Assembly (NCBI RefSeq): GCF_001719615.1
Contig: NZ_MDVX01000003.1
Location: forward strand, 62,001-126,000
DNA from: Neptunicoccus sediminis
GTDB lineage: Bacteria; Pseudomonadota; Alphaproteobacteria; Rhodobacterales; Rhodobacteraceae
Direction: 5' to 3'
Length of the DNA stretch: 64,000 nucleotides
Shown: one piece after another, positions 16,307-24,452 of the stretch
Layout: each line of letters starts with the position of its first letter
Numbering within the stretch: position 1 is the stretch's first letter
Made by a program: the position numbers and the translations under genes
Notes under the pieces: model-generated
Database searches by the model: none
Told to the model about the DNA's origin: nothing
Seen by the model: only the letters and a program-made list of their open reading frames with translations

Positions 16307-17362
16307 ATGGCTCGTAAACCTGTATCCGAATTGCGCCGTGGCTGGACCACAGGTGCCTGTGCCACCGCTGCGGTGAAAGCGGCGTTGCTGGCGCTGTGGG
16401 GCGACGGGTTTCCAAATGAGGTTGGCATAACGCTGCCGCGGGGGGAAACGCCGGTGTTTCCGCTGGCCCATCGCGAGTTGCGGGACGGTTGGGCCGAGGT
16501 TGGCATCACCAAGGATGCGGGGGATGATCCGGATGTGACCCACGGTGCGCTGGTGATTGCGCGGGTGTCTGCATCGGCTGGCGGTGTGGTTTTTAAGGCG
16601 GGCGAGGGGGTTGGCACTGTGACCAAGCCTGGATTGCCGATCGGGGTCGGGGAGCCTGCGATCAATCCGGTGCCGCGCCAGATGATGCGCGCGCAAGTGG
16701 AGGCTTTGGCTGCGGAGCACGGGCGGCGCGGTGATGTCGTCATTGAGGTTGCTATTCCGGGTGGGGCAGAGATTGCGTTGAAGACATGGAATCCGCGGCT
16801 CGGGATTAAGGGGGGGTTGTCCATATTGGGGACGACCGGCGTGGTGCGGCCGTTTTCCTGTTCGGCGTGGATTGCGTCCATCCACCGCGGCGTTGATGTG
16901 GCCCGTGCCGGAGGGCAGAACCATGTGGCGGGCTGTACAGGTGCGACCTCTGAAAAGGTGGTGCAGGCGCTTTATGGTTTGCCGGATCATGCCATGCTGG
17001 ACATGGGGGATTTCAGCGGCGGGTTGTTGAAGTATCTGGCAAAAAATCCGGTGCCTCGGATGACGATTGGCGGCGGTATTGGCAAGATTACCAAGCTGGC
17101 GCAGGGGGCAGTGGATTTGCATTCCTCCCGGTCGCAGGTGGATTTTATGGCGCTGAATGCTGTGGCGCAGCGGTTGGGGCTTCGGGATGTATCGGGTGCG
17201 AATACCGCTTTGGAGGCGGTGACAATTGCGGGACCACAACTCGCCGCGGAGATCGCGCGACTGGCGCAATTGCAGGCGGTGGCGCAATTGCGCGGAGCGG
17301 ATGTCATGATTGATGTGGTGGTGATTGATCGCGCCGGTGTCATATTGGGGCGGGCCGCATGA
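16307..17362 (+). CDS. cbiD: Cobalt-precorrin-5B (C1)-methyltransferase
   Basis: A 351-residue CbiD protein: LRRGWTTGACATAAVKAAL at the N-terminus, ITKDAGDDPDVTHGALV, and MTIGGGIGKITKLAQG in the C-terminal half are all CbiD hallmarks. It methylates C1 during ring contraction. Here it is found beside aerobic-type CobB and CobK names, as happens in Rhodobacterales that lack CobF. It overlaps cobK by 4 nt (ATGA). No cobalamin riboswitch is evident in 16129-16306. Confidence 0.93.
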   Translation: MARKPVSELRRGWTTGACATAAVKAALLALWGDGFPNEVGITLPRGETPVFPLAHRELRDGWAEVGITKDAGDDPDVTHGALVIARVSASAGGVVFKAGEGVGTVTKPGLPIGVGEPAINPVPRQMMRAQVEALAAEHGRRGDVVIEVAIPGGAEIALKTWNPRLGIKGGLSILGTTGVVRPFSCSAWIASIHRGVDVARAGGQNHVAGCTGATSEKVVQALYGLPDHAMLDMGDFSGGLLKYLAKNPVPRMTIGGGIGKITKLAQGAVDLHSSRSQVDFMALNAVAQRLGLRDVSGANTALEAVTIAGPQLAAEIARLAQLQAVAQLRGADVMIDVVVIDRAGVILGRAA

Positions 17363-18090
17363 AGCGGGTGCTTGTGCTGGCAGGAACCTCTCAAGCGCGG
17401 GAGTTGATCGGAGCGATGCCTGAGGGCGTCGAGGTGACGGCTTCGCTGGCGGGGGTGACACGGACGCCAGTTGATCTGGGGTGTGCGACGCGGGTTGGCG
17501 GTTTTGGCGGTGTTGACGGGCTGGTTGCCTATTTGCGGGCCGAGCGGATTGATATTCTGGTTGATGCCACCCATCCCTTTGCCACGCAGATGACGCGACA
17601 GGCGGCTTCGGCGGCGGCTGAAACGGGGGTGGCCCATGTCATCCTGCAACGGGAGGGTTGGACACCAGAGGCGGGGGATGACTGGCGGTTTGTGAATGAA
17701 TTTGACGAAGTTGCGGGGATTGTTCCGGAAGGTTGTACTGTGTTTCTGGGGACAGGGCGTCAGACTCTGGAGCAATTTGCGAATATGTCAGGACGGCGTC
17801 TGCTGTGCCGTGTGATTGACCCGCCGCAGCGGGATTTCCCCTTTGCGGGCGGGCAGTTCGTGGTCGGGCGTCCGCCGTTTTCCATTGAGGAGGAAGTGGC
17901 GTTTTTCACGCGGGAATCGGTGGATTGGTTGGTGGTCAAGAATGCAGGTGGGGCGCGGTCCCGCAGCAAGCTGGATGCAGCGCGGCAATTGGGTCTGCCG
18001 GTTGTGATGCAGCGCCGCCCCGCGCTGCCGGATGCGCCGGTGGTGCGTTCTGTTGCGGACTGTCTGGCGTGGCTGGCGGCGCAGGGGTGA
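17359..18090 (+). CDS. cobK: Precorrin-6A / cobalt-precorrin-6A reductase
   Basis: A 243-residue CobK/CbiJ protein. The N-terminal VLVLAGTSQARELI and the VDATHPFATQMTRQA motif are diagnostic of this NADPH-dependent reductase of the macrocycle. The C-terminus has DWLVVKNAGGARSRSKLDAA, the usual family end. Start overlaps cbiD and its stop overlaps the GTG start of the DNA glycosylase gene, giving a tightly coupled unit. Confidence 0.93.
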   Translation: MKRVLVLAGTSQARELIGAMPEGVEVTASLAGVTRTPVDLGCATRVGGFGGVDGLVAYLRAERIDILVDATHPFATQMTRQAASAAAETGVAHVILQREGWTPEAGDDWRFVNEFDEVAGIVPEGCTVFLGTGRQTLEQFANMSGRRLLCRVIDPPQRDFPFAGGQFVVGRPPFSIEEEVAFFTRESVDWLVVKNAGGARSRSKLDAARQLGLPVVMQRRPALPDAPVVRSVADCLAWLAAQG

Positions 18091-18719
18091 GTATCGGGCG
18101 GATTATCGAGACGGACGCGGATGTGGCGGAAGGGGCGGCTTGGCTGGCGGCGCGGGATGACCGCTTTCGCGCGGCGCTGGAGCAGACGGGGCCATTGCCG
18201 CTGCGCCGCACTGGCGACGGGTTTGAAGCTTTGCTGAGCGCCATTGTCGGGCAGCAGGTGTCTACCGCCTCGGCCAGTGCGATCTGGGCGCGGCTGGAGG
18301 CGGCGGGATTGCACCAAAGGGACAGGGTTTTGGCGGCAAGCGATGCAGAAATTCTTGGCTGTGGTTTGTCACGGCCGAAGTTGCGCTACACGCGTGCTCT
18401 GGCAGAAAGTGAGTTGGATTACAGTGTGTTGCGGGATGTTCCTGATGTGGATGTGATTGCTGCGCTCTGCCGGATTACGGGGATCGGGCGCTGGACGGCA
18501 GAGGTTTATGCGCTGACATCACTGGGACGGGCGGATGTTTTTCCGAGCGGCGATCTCGCCTTGCAGGAGGCAGCGAGACTGTTGTTTGATCTGGAAGCGC
18601 GACCGTCCGAAAAAGCAATGGCGGCGATGGCGGCGGAGTGGTCGCCGTGGCGGGCGGTTGCGGCGCGGCTGTTGTGGGCGTATTACCGCGTGGCGAAGAA
18701 GAGAGAAGGAATACGATAA
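18087..18719 (+). CDS. DNA-3-methyladenine glycosylase, AlkA-like
   Basis: A 210-residue HhH-GPD superfamily glycosylase that removes alkylated bases. The helix-hairpin-helix is LCRITGIGRWTAEVYAL, followed by the catalytic Asp in FPSGDLALQEA; LSAIVGQQVSTASA is the typical first conserved helix. Start is GTG at 18087, overlapping the cobK stop (GTGA). The stop overlaps the next ATG (TAATG). It lacks the N-terminal AlkA domain, as many alphaproteobacterial forms do. Confidence 0.88.
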   Translation: MSIGRIIETDADVAEGAAWLAARDDRFRAALEQTGPLPLRRTGDGFEALLSAIVGQQVSTASASAIWARLEAAGLHQRDRVLAASDAEILGCGLSRPKLRYTRALAESELDYSVLRDVPDVDVIAALCRITGIGRWTAEVYALTSLGRADVFPSGDLALQEAARLLFDLEARPSEKAMAAMAAEWSPWRAVAARLLWAYYRVAKKREGIR

Positions 18720-19375
18720 TGGCGCTGTTGGAAAGCCACAAACGGGCTGCGAAATCCGGTGACACGAAATCACTGGTGATTTTTGTGCACGGCTACGGAG
18801 CGGATGGGAATGACCTGATTTCCCTGGCCGATCCTTTGGCGGAACATATGCCGGATACGGTGTTTTACGCGCCGGATGCGCCGAACCGCTGCAAGATGAA
18901 CCCGATGGGGTTTGAATGGTTCCCGATCCCGCGCATGGACGGTTCTACAGAAGAAGCCGCGCGGGCCGGTATGGAAGAAGCGGTGGCACTGCTGGGGGAC
19001 TGGCTGGTTGAGACGATGAAAGCTGAAGGCGTGACGGCAGCGCAGACGGTTCTGGTGGGCTTTTCCCAAGGCACGATGATGAGCCTGCACGTGGGGCCGC
19101 GGCTGTCGGACAAACTGGCGGGGATTGTCGGGTTTTCGGGACGGTTGCTTGCACCCGAAGCGATTGGCGAAGTGGTGAACAAACCGCCGGTCCTGCTGGT
19201 GCACGGGGATATGGACGATGTGGTGCCGCCGAGTTCCATGCCCGAAGCGGCTGAGGTGCTGAGCGGCGCAGGGTTTGAGGTTTACACCCATGTGTCCAAA
19301 GGCACCGCACATGGCATTGCGCCGGACGGTTTGGGGCTGGCCTTGCAGTTCATGATGGAGAAGCTGAAGTCCTGA
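18719..19375 (+). CDS. Carboxylesterase/phospholipase family alpha/beta hydrolase
   Basis: A 218-residue single-domain hydrolase related to bacterial carboxylesterase II and acyl-protein thioesterases. FVHGYGADGNDLI is the oxyanion loop, GFSQGTMMSL the nucleophile elbow with Ser, GDMDDVVPPSS the Asp, and KGTAHGIAPDG the His. No signal peptide, so cytoplasmic. Last gene of the cbiD-cobK-glycosylase-esterase chain; a hairpin at 19400-19431 ends the unit. Confidence 0.88.
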   Translation: MALLESHKRAAKSGDTKSLVIFVHGYGADGNDLISLADPLAEHMPDTVFYAPDAPNRCKMNPMGFEWFPIPRMDGSTEEAARAGMEEAVALLGDWLVETMKAEGVTAAQTVLVGFSQGTMMSLHVGPRLSDKLAGIVGFSGRLLAPEAIGEVVNKPPVLLVHGDMDDVVPPSSMPEAAEVLSGAGFEVYTHVSKGTAHGIAPDGLGLALQFMMEKLKS

Positions 19376-19399
19376 AGCGAAGCAGGTGACAAGCTTTAC

Positions 19400-19431
19400 A
19401 AAGCCAACCGGCGGAAAATTCGGTTGGCTTT
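19400..19431. terminator. Bidirectional terminator-like hairpin
   Basis: AAAGCCAACCG at 19400-19410 pairs perfectly with CGGTTGGCTTT at 19421-19431 across a 10-nt loop. It lies between the convergent ends of the esterase and GST genes and carries A- and T-rich flanks, so it may serve both strands. Confidence 0.7.
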
Positions 19432-19438
19432 GCTGTTT

Positions 19439-20134
19439 CTAGCGTTTGAACAGGTTGTTCTGGGCGTCCTTGCCGCGATTGTCAGAGCGCAGTTCGGCAT
19501 GATGGGCACGGCCTCTTTGCACGCCTTCACGATCGGCACAGCGGGCCAGCCATGCGGCGAGGTTTGGTTTGTCCTCCAGCGTTTGTTCCTGACCTTCCCA
19601 AAGGCTCGCCCAGGGCCAGATTGCCATGTCAGCAATCGAGAAACTGTCGCAGACGAAATCGCGCCCTTCCAAGCGGCGGTCGAGAACCCCGTACAGGCGT
19701 GCCGTTTCGGCGCGGTAGCGGTCTTTGGCGTAGGGAATGTCCTGCGGCGGGTCCATATACGGGGCGTATTTGATAAAATGGTGGCATTGTCCCGCCATCG
19801 GGCCGACTCCGCCCATCTGCCACATCAGCCATTGGTCTACCTCAATGCGCTGGCGTTCGGTTTCGCCGCAGAACCTGCCGGTTTTGCGGGCCAGATATTG
19901 CAGGATCGCACCGCTTTCAAAGATGGAGACCGGCGCACCGTCCGGCCCGTCCGGATCGGTAATCGCCGGCATCCTGTTGTTAGGCGCGATTTTCAGGAAA
20001 TCCGGCGCGAACTGGTCGCCTTTGCCGATGTTAATCAGATGGGTGTCATAGGGCAGGCCGAATTCTTCGAGCGCGATGGAGATTTTCCAACCGTTCGGGG
20101 TGGGCCAGTAATAGAGGTCTATCGGGTCTTGCAT
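19439..20134 (-). CDS. Glutathione S-transferase, nu class (YfcG/YghU-like)
   Basis: A 231-residue GST. The N-terminal thioredoxin fold has DLYYWPTPNGWKISIALEE with the TPNG motif and NNRMPAI plus FESGAILQYLA for glutathione binding, the pattern of YfcG/YghU disulfide-bond reductases. The C-terminal helical domain contains DSFSIADMAIWPW. A strong AAGGAG lies 8 nt before ATG 20134, which fixes the start although the frame extends to 20290. Confidence 0.88.
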   Translation of the reverse strand: MQDPIDLYYWPTPNGWKISIALEEFGLPYDTHLINIGKGDQFAPDFLKIAPNNRMPAITDPDGPDGAPVSIFESGAILQYLARKTGRFCGETERQRIEVDQWLMWQMGGVGPMAGQCHHFIKYAPYMDPPQDIPYAKDRYRAETARLYGVLDRRLEGRDFVCDSFSIADMAIWPWASLWEGQEQTLEDKPNLAAWLARCADREGVQRGRAHHAELRSDNRGKDAQNNLFKR

Positions 20135-20293
20135 GGGGATACTCCTTTGCTCGCAGAGTGATACGGGGATTGCATCGGGGCAAGGGGGAAATCCCTGCTG
20201 GTTGCCTGTGCAAAACAGTGTGAACAGAGGATTTCGCCGCTTTTTTCGGAGACTCGCCCATTGACCGTTCTGAAAGGCTGGATTATGCAAAAC

Positions 20294-20352
20294 CCGTGGC
20301 GATTTGTAACCGGATTGTGGGCCACGTTAATCTTACCACTAAAAGGTCGAGG
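20294..20352 (+). promoter_or_regulatory. SAM-II riboswitch upstream of metZ
   Basis: CGTGGC (20295-20300) pairs with GCCACG (20321-20326) as P1. The conserved GATTTG follows the 5' strand, and GTTAA plus CACTAAAAGG follow the 3' strand in the order expected for the SAM-II pseudoknot known from alphaproteobacterial metA/metZ leaders. A terminator-like hairpin at 20367-20396 and then metZ follow. The match was recognised from the remembered consensus, not computed. Confidence 0.8.
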
Positions 20353-20366
20353 TCTATGAAGTTGCA

Positions 20367-20396
20367 CCCCGATCGTTGTTACGGTTGGGGTTTTTT
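20367..20396 (+). terminator. Intrinsic terminator / attenuator between SAM-II and metZ
   Basis: CCCCGATCGT (20367-20376) pairs with ACGGTTGGGG (20381-20390), including G-U wobbles, around a TGTT loop and is followed by six Ts. It sits between the riboswitch and the metZ start, so it could be the expression platform. It could also be a simple terminator if metZ has its own promoter. Confidence 0.7.
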
Positions 20397-20439
20397 CTTG
20401 GGCTGACCCCATATGCAGCCCGCCAGAAGGATGATGTTG

Positions 20440-21615
20440 ATGGACAACTGGAAACCAAGCACCAAGGCGGTACATGCCGGCACGAAACGGTCCCAATTCG
20501 GGGAGCTTTCGGAAGCGATCTTTATGACGCAGGGGTTCTTGTACGACAGTGCGGAACAGGCCGAAGCGCGGTTTATCGAGGCGGGGGAAGAGGAATTCAT
20601 CTACGCCCGATATGGCAACCCGACCGTGGCCATGTTTGAAGAGCGGATGGCCGCGATTGAAGGGGCCGAAGATGCGTTTGCCACAGCGTCCGGGATGGCG
20701 GCGGTGAACGGGGCGCTGATGGCGCTGGTCAAGGCGGGCGATCATGTTGTGGCGGCCCGTGCGCTGTTCGGGTCCTGCCTGTTTATTGTCGAAGAAATCC
20801 TGCCGAAATTCGGTGTGGAGGTCACACTGGTGGATGGCACCGATCTGGACGCATGGCGCGATGCGGTGCGGCCTGATACCAAGGTTTGCTTTCTTGAGGC
20901 GATTTCCAATCCGACGCTGGAAGTGATTGATATTGCAGGGGTTAGCGAGATTGCCCATGCTGCGGGTGCTGTTGTGGTGGTGGACAACGTATTCGCGACA
21001 CCTGTGTTCCAGCGCTCGTTGGAGTTGGGCGCGGATGTGGTGGTCTATTCCGCCACAAAGCACATCGACGGGCAGGGGCGGTGTCTTGGGGGGATCGTGC
21101 TGGGCACAAAGGAATTTGTGCGCGGGCCGTTGCAGACCTATTTGAAACACACCGGCGCGGCGCTGAGCCCGTTTAACGCTTGGGTGATGTTGAAAGGGTT
21201 GGAAACCCTTGCCCTGCGCTGTGAGGCACAGGCGGCAAGTGCAACCTATCTGGCGGAAAAGCTGGCCGGGCATAAGGCGCTGTCAAAGGTGATTTACCCC
21301 TTCGCGGCGGATCACCCGCAGGGGGAGCTGGCGCAAAAGCAGATGACGCGGGGCGGGACTGTGCTTTCGCTGGAGCTGGCAGGGGGCAAGGACGCGGCGT
21401 TCAAATTCCTCAATGCGCTGCAAATCGTGCGGATTTCCAACAATCTAGGCGATGCCAAAAGCATTATTACCCATCCCGCAACCACAACCCATCAGCGACT
21501 GACACAAGAGCAATGTGCCGGGCTGGGGATTTCGGACGGGTTGGTGCGGATTTCCATCGGTCTGGAGGATCGGGATGATCTTCTAAACGATATGCTGGCG
21601 GCTTTGGCAGGGTAA
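20440..21615 (+). CDS. metZ: O-succinylhomoserine sulfhydrylase
   Basis: A 391-residue Cys/Met metabolism PLP enzyme. Schiff-base Lys207 lies in YSATKHIDGQGRCLGG; ARYGNPTVAMFEERMA and DNVFATPVFQ are typical. The sequence, with FMTQGFLYDSAEQAEARF near the N-terminus, fits MetZ, which makes homocysteine directly from O-succinylhomoserine and sulfide. AGAAGG at 20425-20430 is 9 nt before ATG 20440, preferred over ATG 20431 and 20434. The SAM-II riboswitch upstream fits control by methionine/SAM status. Confidence 0.93.
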   Translation: MDNWKPSTKAVHAGTKRSQFGELSEAIFMTQGFLYDSAEQAEARFIEAGEEEFIYARYGNPTVAMFEERMAAIEGAEDAFATASGMAAVNGALMALVKAGDHVVAARALFGSCLFIVEEILPKFGVEVTLVDGTDLDAWRDAVRPDTKVCFLEAISNPTLEVIDIAGVSEIAHAAGAVVVVDNVFATPVFQRSLELGADVVVYSATKHIDGQGRCLGGIVLGTKEFVRGPLQTYLKHTGAALSPFNAWVMLKGLETLALRCEAQAASATYLAEKLAGHKALSKVIYPFAADHPQGELAQKQMTRGGTVLSLELAGGKDAAFKFLNALQIVRISNNLGDAKSIITHPATTTHQRLTQEQCAGLGISDGLVRISIGLEDRDDLLNDMLAALAG

Positions 21616-21701
21616 ATGTCGGTTTTCCGGAGACTTTAACTGGAAAATCTGGCAAGGATGCGCATATAAAAAGCATCTGCGGTTAAACCAAGGGGTGATC
21701 C

Positions 21702-22832
21702 ATGAATGTTCATGACCCAGCTATTGAGACCGAAACCCTTTCCGAGGACAAGCGAAATGCCCCGACGGAACAAGACGCACGCGAGGCCCTGGCGGTTTTG
21801 CGGCGCTGGGCGTCCGGCAATGATGTAACGGCCTTTGCCAATCTGGCACCGGCCGATGCCGCCGGTGCGCTGGCCCGTGGGGTGGGGGATGCCTATCCTG
21901 CGCTTTCCACGATTTATCCCGACGATCTGGTGGCTGATAAAGCCTATATCGCGGGATTGCCGGATTTGCAGAATGGTCCGGCAAGCCTGATCAAAGGCGC
22001 TAAAACTGCGATCCAGCATGTGGGGATTTCCAATTTTCGCCTGCCGCTGCGTTATCTGACCCGCGACAAGGGGGAGATGGTTCTTGAAACCTCTGTCACC
22101 GGAACCGTGTCTTTGGAGGAGAATAAGAAGGGCATTAACATGAGCCGCATCATGCGGTCCTTTTATGCCCATGCAGAAAGTGTGTTCAGCTTTGATGTCA
22201 TCGACGCGGCCCTTGGGGATTACGTCAGCGATCTGGACAGTCTGGATGCACGTATCCAGATGCGTCTGTCTTTTCCGATGAAGAAACAATCGCTTAGATC
22301 TGGTCTGCACGGGTATCAGTATTATGATATTGCGCTGGAGTCGACCTATCGCAACGGCGCCAAGACGCGGATTCTACATCTGGATTATGTCTATTCGTCA
22401 ACCTGTCCGTGTTCGCTGGAACTGTCGGAACATGCGCGCCGGACACGCGGTCAACTGGCCACGCCCCATTCCCAGCGTTCGGTTGCGCGGATTTCCGTAG
22501 AGGTTCTGTCCGGTGATGTGCTGTGGTTCGAGGATGTCGTGGCCCTGTGCAATGACGCCGTACCGACCGAGACGCAAGTGATGGTAAAGCGCGAGGACGA
22601 GCAGGCGTTTGCAGAGATGAATGCGGCAAATCCGATTTTTGTCGAGGACGCCGTGCGCCTGTTCTACCGCGCTTTGGCGCAGGACGCGCGAATCGGGGAT
22701 TTCCGTGTGGTGGCGAGCCATCAGGAGAGTCTGCACAGCCATGATGCGATTTCGGTGCTGTGTCGGGGCGAGATGTTTGAGTCTTCCACGCTTGATCCGC
22801 GTATGTTTGAAACTCTGATTCACCGCGGGTGA
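21702..22832 (+). CDS. folE2: GTP cyclohydrolase FolE2 (type IB)
   Basis: A 376-residue tunnelling-fold enzyme that converts GTP to dihydroneopterin triphosphate, the first step of folate and queuosine synthesis. VGISNFRLPLR, GINMSRIMRSFYAH, YSSTCPCSLELSEHAR and SHQESLHSHDA are FolE2 hallmarks. FolE2 works with various divalent metals and can replace zinc-dependent FolE. An AAGGGGTG ribosome site precedes the ATG. The folate genes folB and folP lie further right in the same window. Confidence 0.95.
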   Translation: MNVHDPAIETETLSEDKRNAPTEQDAREALAVLRRWASGNDVTAFANLAPADAAGALARGVGDAYPALSTIYPDDLVADKAYIAGLPDLQNGPASLIKGAKTAIQHVGISNFRLPLRYLTRDKGEMVLETSVTGTVSLEENKKGINMSRIMRSFYAHAESVFSFDVIDAALGDYVSDLDSLDARIQMRLSFPMKKQSLRSGLHGYQYYDIALESTYRNGAKTRILHLDYVYSSTCPCSLELSEHARRTRGQLATPHSQRSVARISVEVLSGDVLWFEDVVALCNDAVPTETQVMVKREDEQAFAEMNAANPIFVEDAVRLFYRALAQDARIGDFRVVASHQESLHSHDAISVLCRGEMFESSTLDPRMFETLIHRG

Positions 22833-22967
22833 TTGTGGTTTGTTGCGCCGCAAGCCGGGGCATGCTGCCCCCACGGCTGCGCCGCTCCCCCTGCGGATAT
22901 TTGAAGAAAATGGAACATCGCCGTTTTGCGGTATGTGCAGAGGCAAATTTGAAAGGCGACAGATCGC

Positions 22968-24452
22968 TTGACAGTTTCCGCGCAGAGCGCCAAGCCTGCG
23001 TTTATGTTTGATTTTCGCCCTGCCGCTTATGTGATCGGCCTGCTGACTCTGGCCCTTGGATGCACCATGGTGTTCCCGATGTTGATCGACATATTCGACA
23101 GCAGTCCGGAGTGGTGGGTCTTCGGGCTATCGGGGGTTTTGACAGCACTTGCGGGGGGCTCGCTGGCGCTGGCCTGTGCGAATGGTTCCACAGGCGGGCT
23201 GTCGATCCAGCAGACGTTTATTCTGACCACCGGCGTCTGGGTTGTTCTGCCGGTGTTCGGGGCCTTGCCCTTTTGGTTAGGGGCGACGGATGCGCGTCTG
23301 GTTGACGGTTTCTTTGAGGCGATGTCTGCGCTGACCACCACCGGTTCTACCGTGTTTTCGGGGCTTGGTGATCTGCCGAGAGGTATTTTGCTGTGGCGCG
23401 GGATGATGCAATGGTTCGGCGGCGTCGGGATCATCGTTGTGGCGATGGTGTTCCTGCCGATGCTGCGGGTCGGGGGGATGCAGATTTTCCGCTCTGAAGG
23501 GTTTGAAACGATGGGAAAAATTCTGCCCAAAGCGGCAGAGATCGCCCGTCAGATCGGGGTGATCTATCTGGTGCTGACGGTGGTGTGTTTTGCCTGTTAT
23601 CTTGCTGTAGGCATGTCGGGGTTTGATGCGCTGGTGCATGCGTTTACCACATTATCTACGGGGGGTTTTTCCACCGAAGATGCGTCTTTCGGGGCGTTTC
23701 AGGGGCCTGCGGAGTATGTGGCAACTGTGTTCATGATGCTGGCGAGTCTGCCGTTTGTGCGGTACGTGCAACTGGTGGCGGGGACGGCGGTGCCGCTGTA
23801 TCGGGACTCCCAGATACGGGCGTTTTTGATGCTGTTTTCGCTGCTGGTGGTGGTGTTGACGATGTATCAGTTGATCCACAACCATGACGACCTGGAGCGC
23901 TCTGTGCGGGAGGCATTGTTCAATGTGGCCTCTATTCTTTCGGGCACCGGATATGCCAGCGTCAACTACCAGTCCTGGGGCAACTTTCCCATGATGCTGT
24001 TCTTTATGATGGGGCTGGTGGGGGGCTGTGCGGGGTCGACCTGTTGTTCGATCAAAGTGTTCCGCTACGAGCTGCTGGTGAAGGCCATTGTCGTGCAGAT
24101 CAAGCGGCTGCACAATCCACACGGTGTGTTTGTGTTGAAATACAACCGCCGCTCTGTGCCGGATGATGTTATTTCCTCGGTCATGGCGTTTTTCATGTTG
24201 TTCCTGACCTCTCTGGCGGTTTTGTCGGTGGCTCTGGGAATGACGGGGCTTGATAAGGTTACGGCCATATCGGGCGCGGCTACCGCGCTGGCGAATGTGG
24301 GGCCGGGGCTGGGGGACTATATCGGGCCGTCTGGCAATTTCAGCGAGCTGAACGACATAGCGAAATGGCTGCTGGCTATTGGCATGTTGGTGGGGCGTTT
24401 GGAACTGATGGCGGTTTTTGTACTGTTTACGGCTAATTTCTGGAGAAACTGA
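22968..24452 (+). CDS. TrkH-family potassium uptake protein
   Basis: An integral membrane protein of 482-494 residues with four pore loops, each with a selectivity-filter-like motif: ALTTTGSTVFSGLG, FTTLSTGGFSTED, SILSGTGYASVN and ATALANVGPGLGD. It forms the K+ translocating subunit; the cytosolic TrkA partner is not in the window. The start is either TTG 22968 (GAAAGG upstream) or ATG 23004 (MFDFRPAAYVIGLL). The stop directly abuts the ATG of the ThDP enzyme, which suggests co-transcription. Confidence 0.9.
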   Translation: MTVSAQSAKPAFMFDFRPAAYVIGLLTLALGCTMVFPMLIDIFDSSPEWWVFGLSGVLTALAGGSLALACANGSTGGLSIQQTFILTTGVWVVLPVFGALPFWLGATDARLVDGFFEAMSALTTTGSTVFSGLGDLPRGILLWRGMMQWFGGVGIIVVAMVFLPMLRVGGMQIFRSEGFETMGKILPKAAEIARQIGVIYLVLTVVCFACYLAVGMSGFDALVHAFTTLSTGGFSTEDASFGAFQGPAEYVATVFMMLASLPFVRYVQLVAGTAVPLYRDSQIRAFLMLFSLLVVVLTMYQLIHNHDDLERSVREALFNVASILSGTGYASVNYQSWGNFPMMLFFMMGLVGGCAGSTCCSIKVFRYELLVKAIVVQIKRLHNPHGVFVLKYNRRSVPDDVISSVMAFFMLFLTSLAVLSVALGMTGLDKVTAISGAATALANVGPGLGDYIGPSGNFSELNDIAKWLLAIGMLVGRLELMAVFVLFTANFWRN

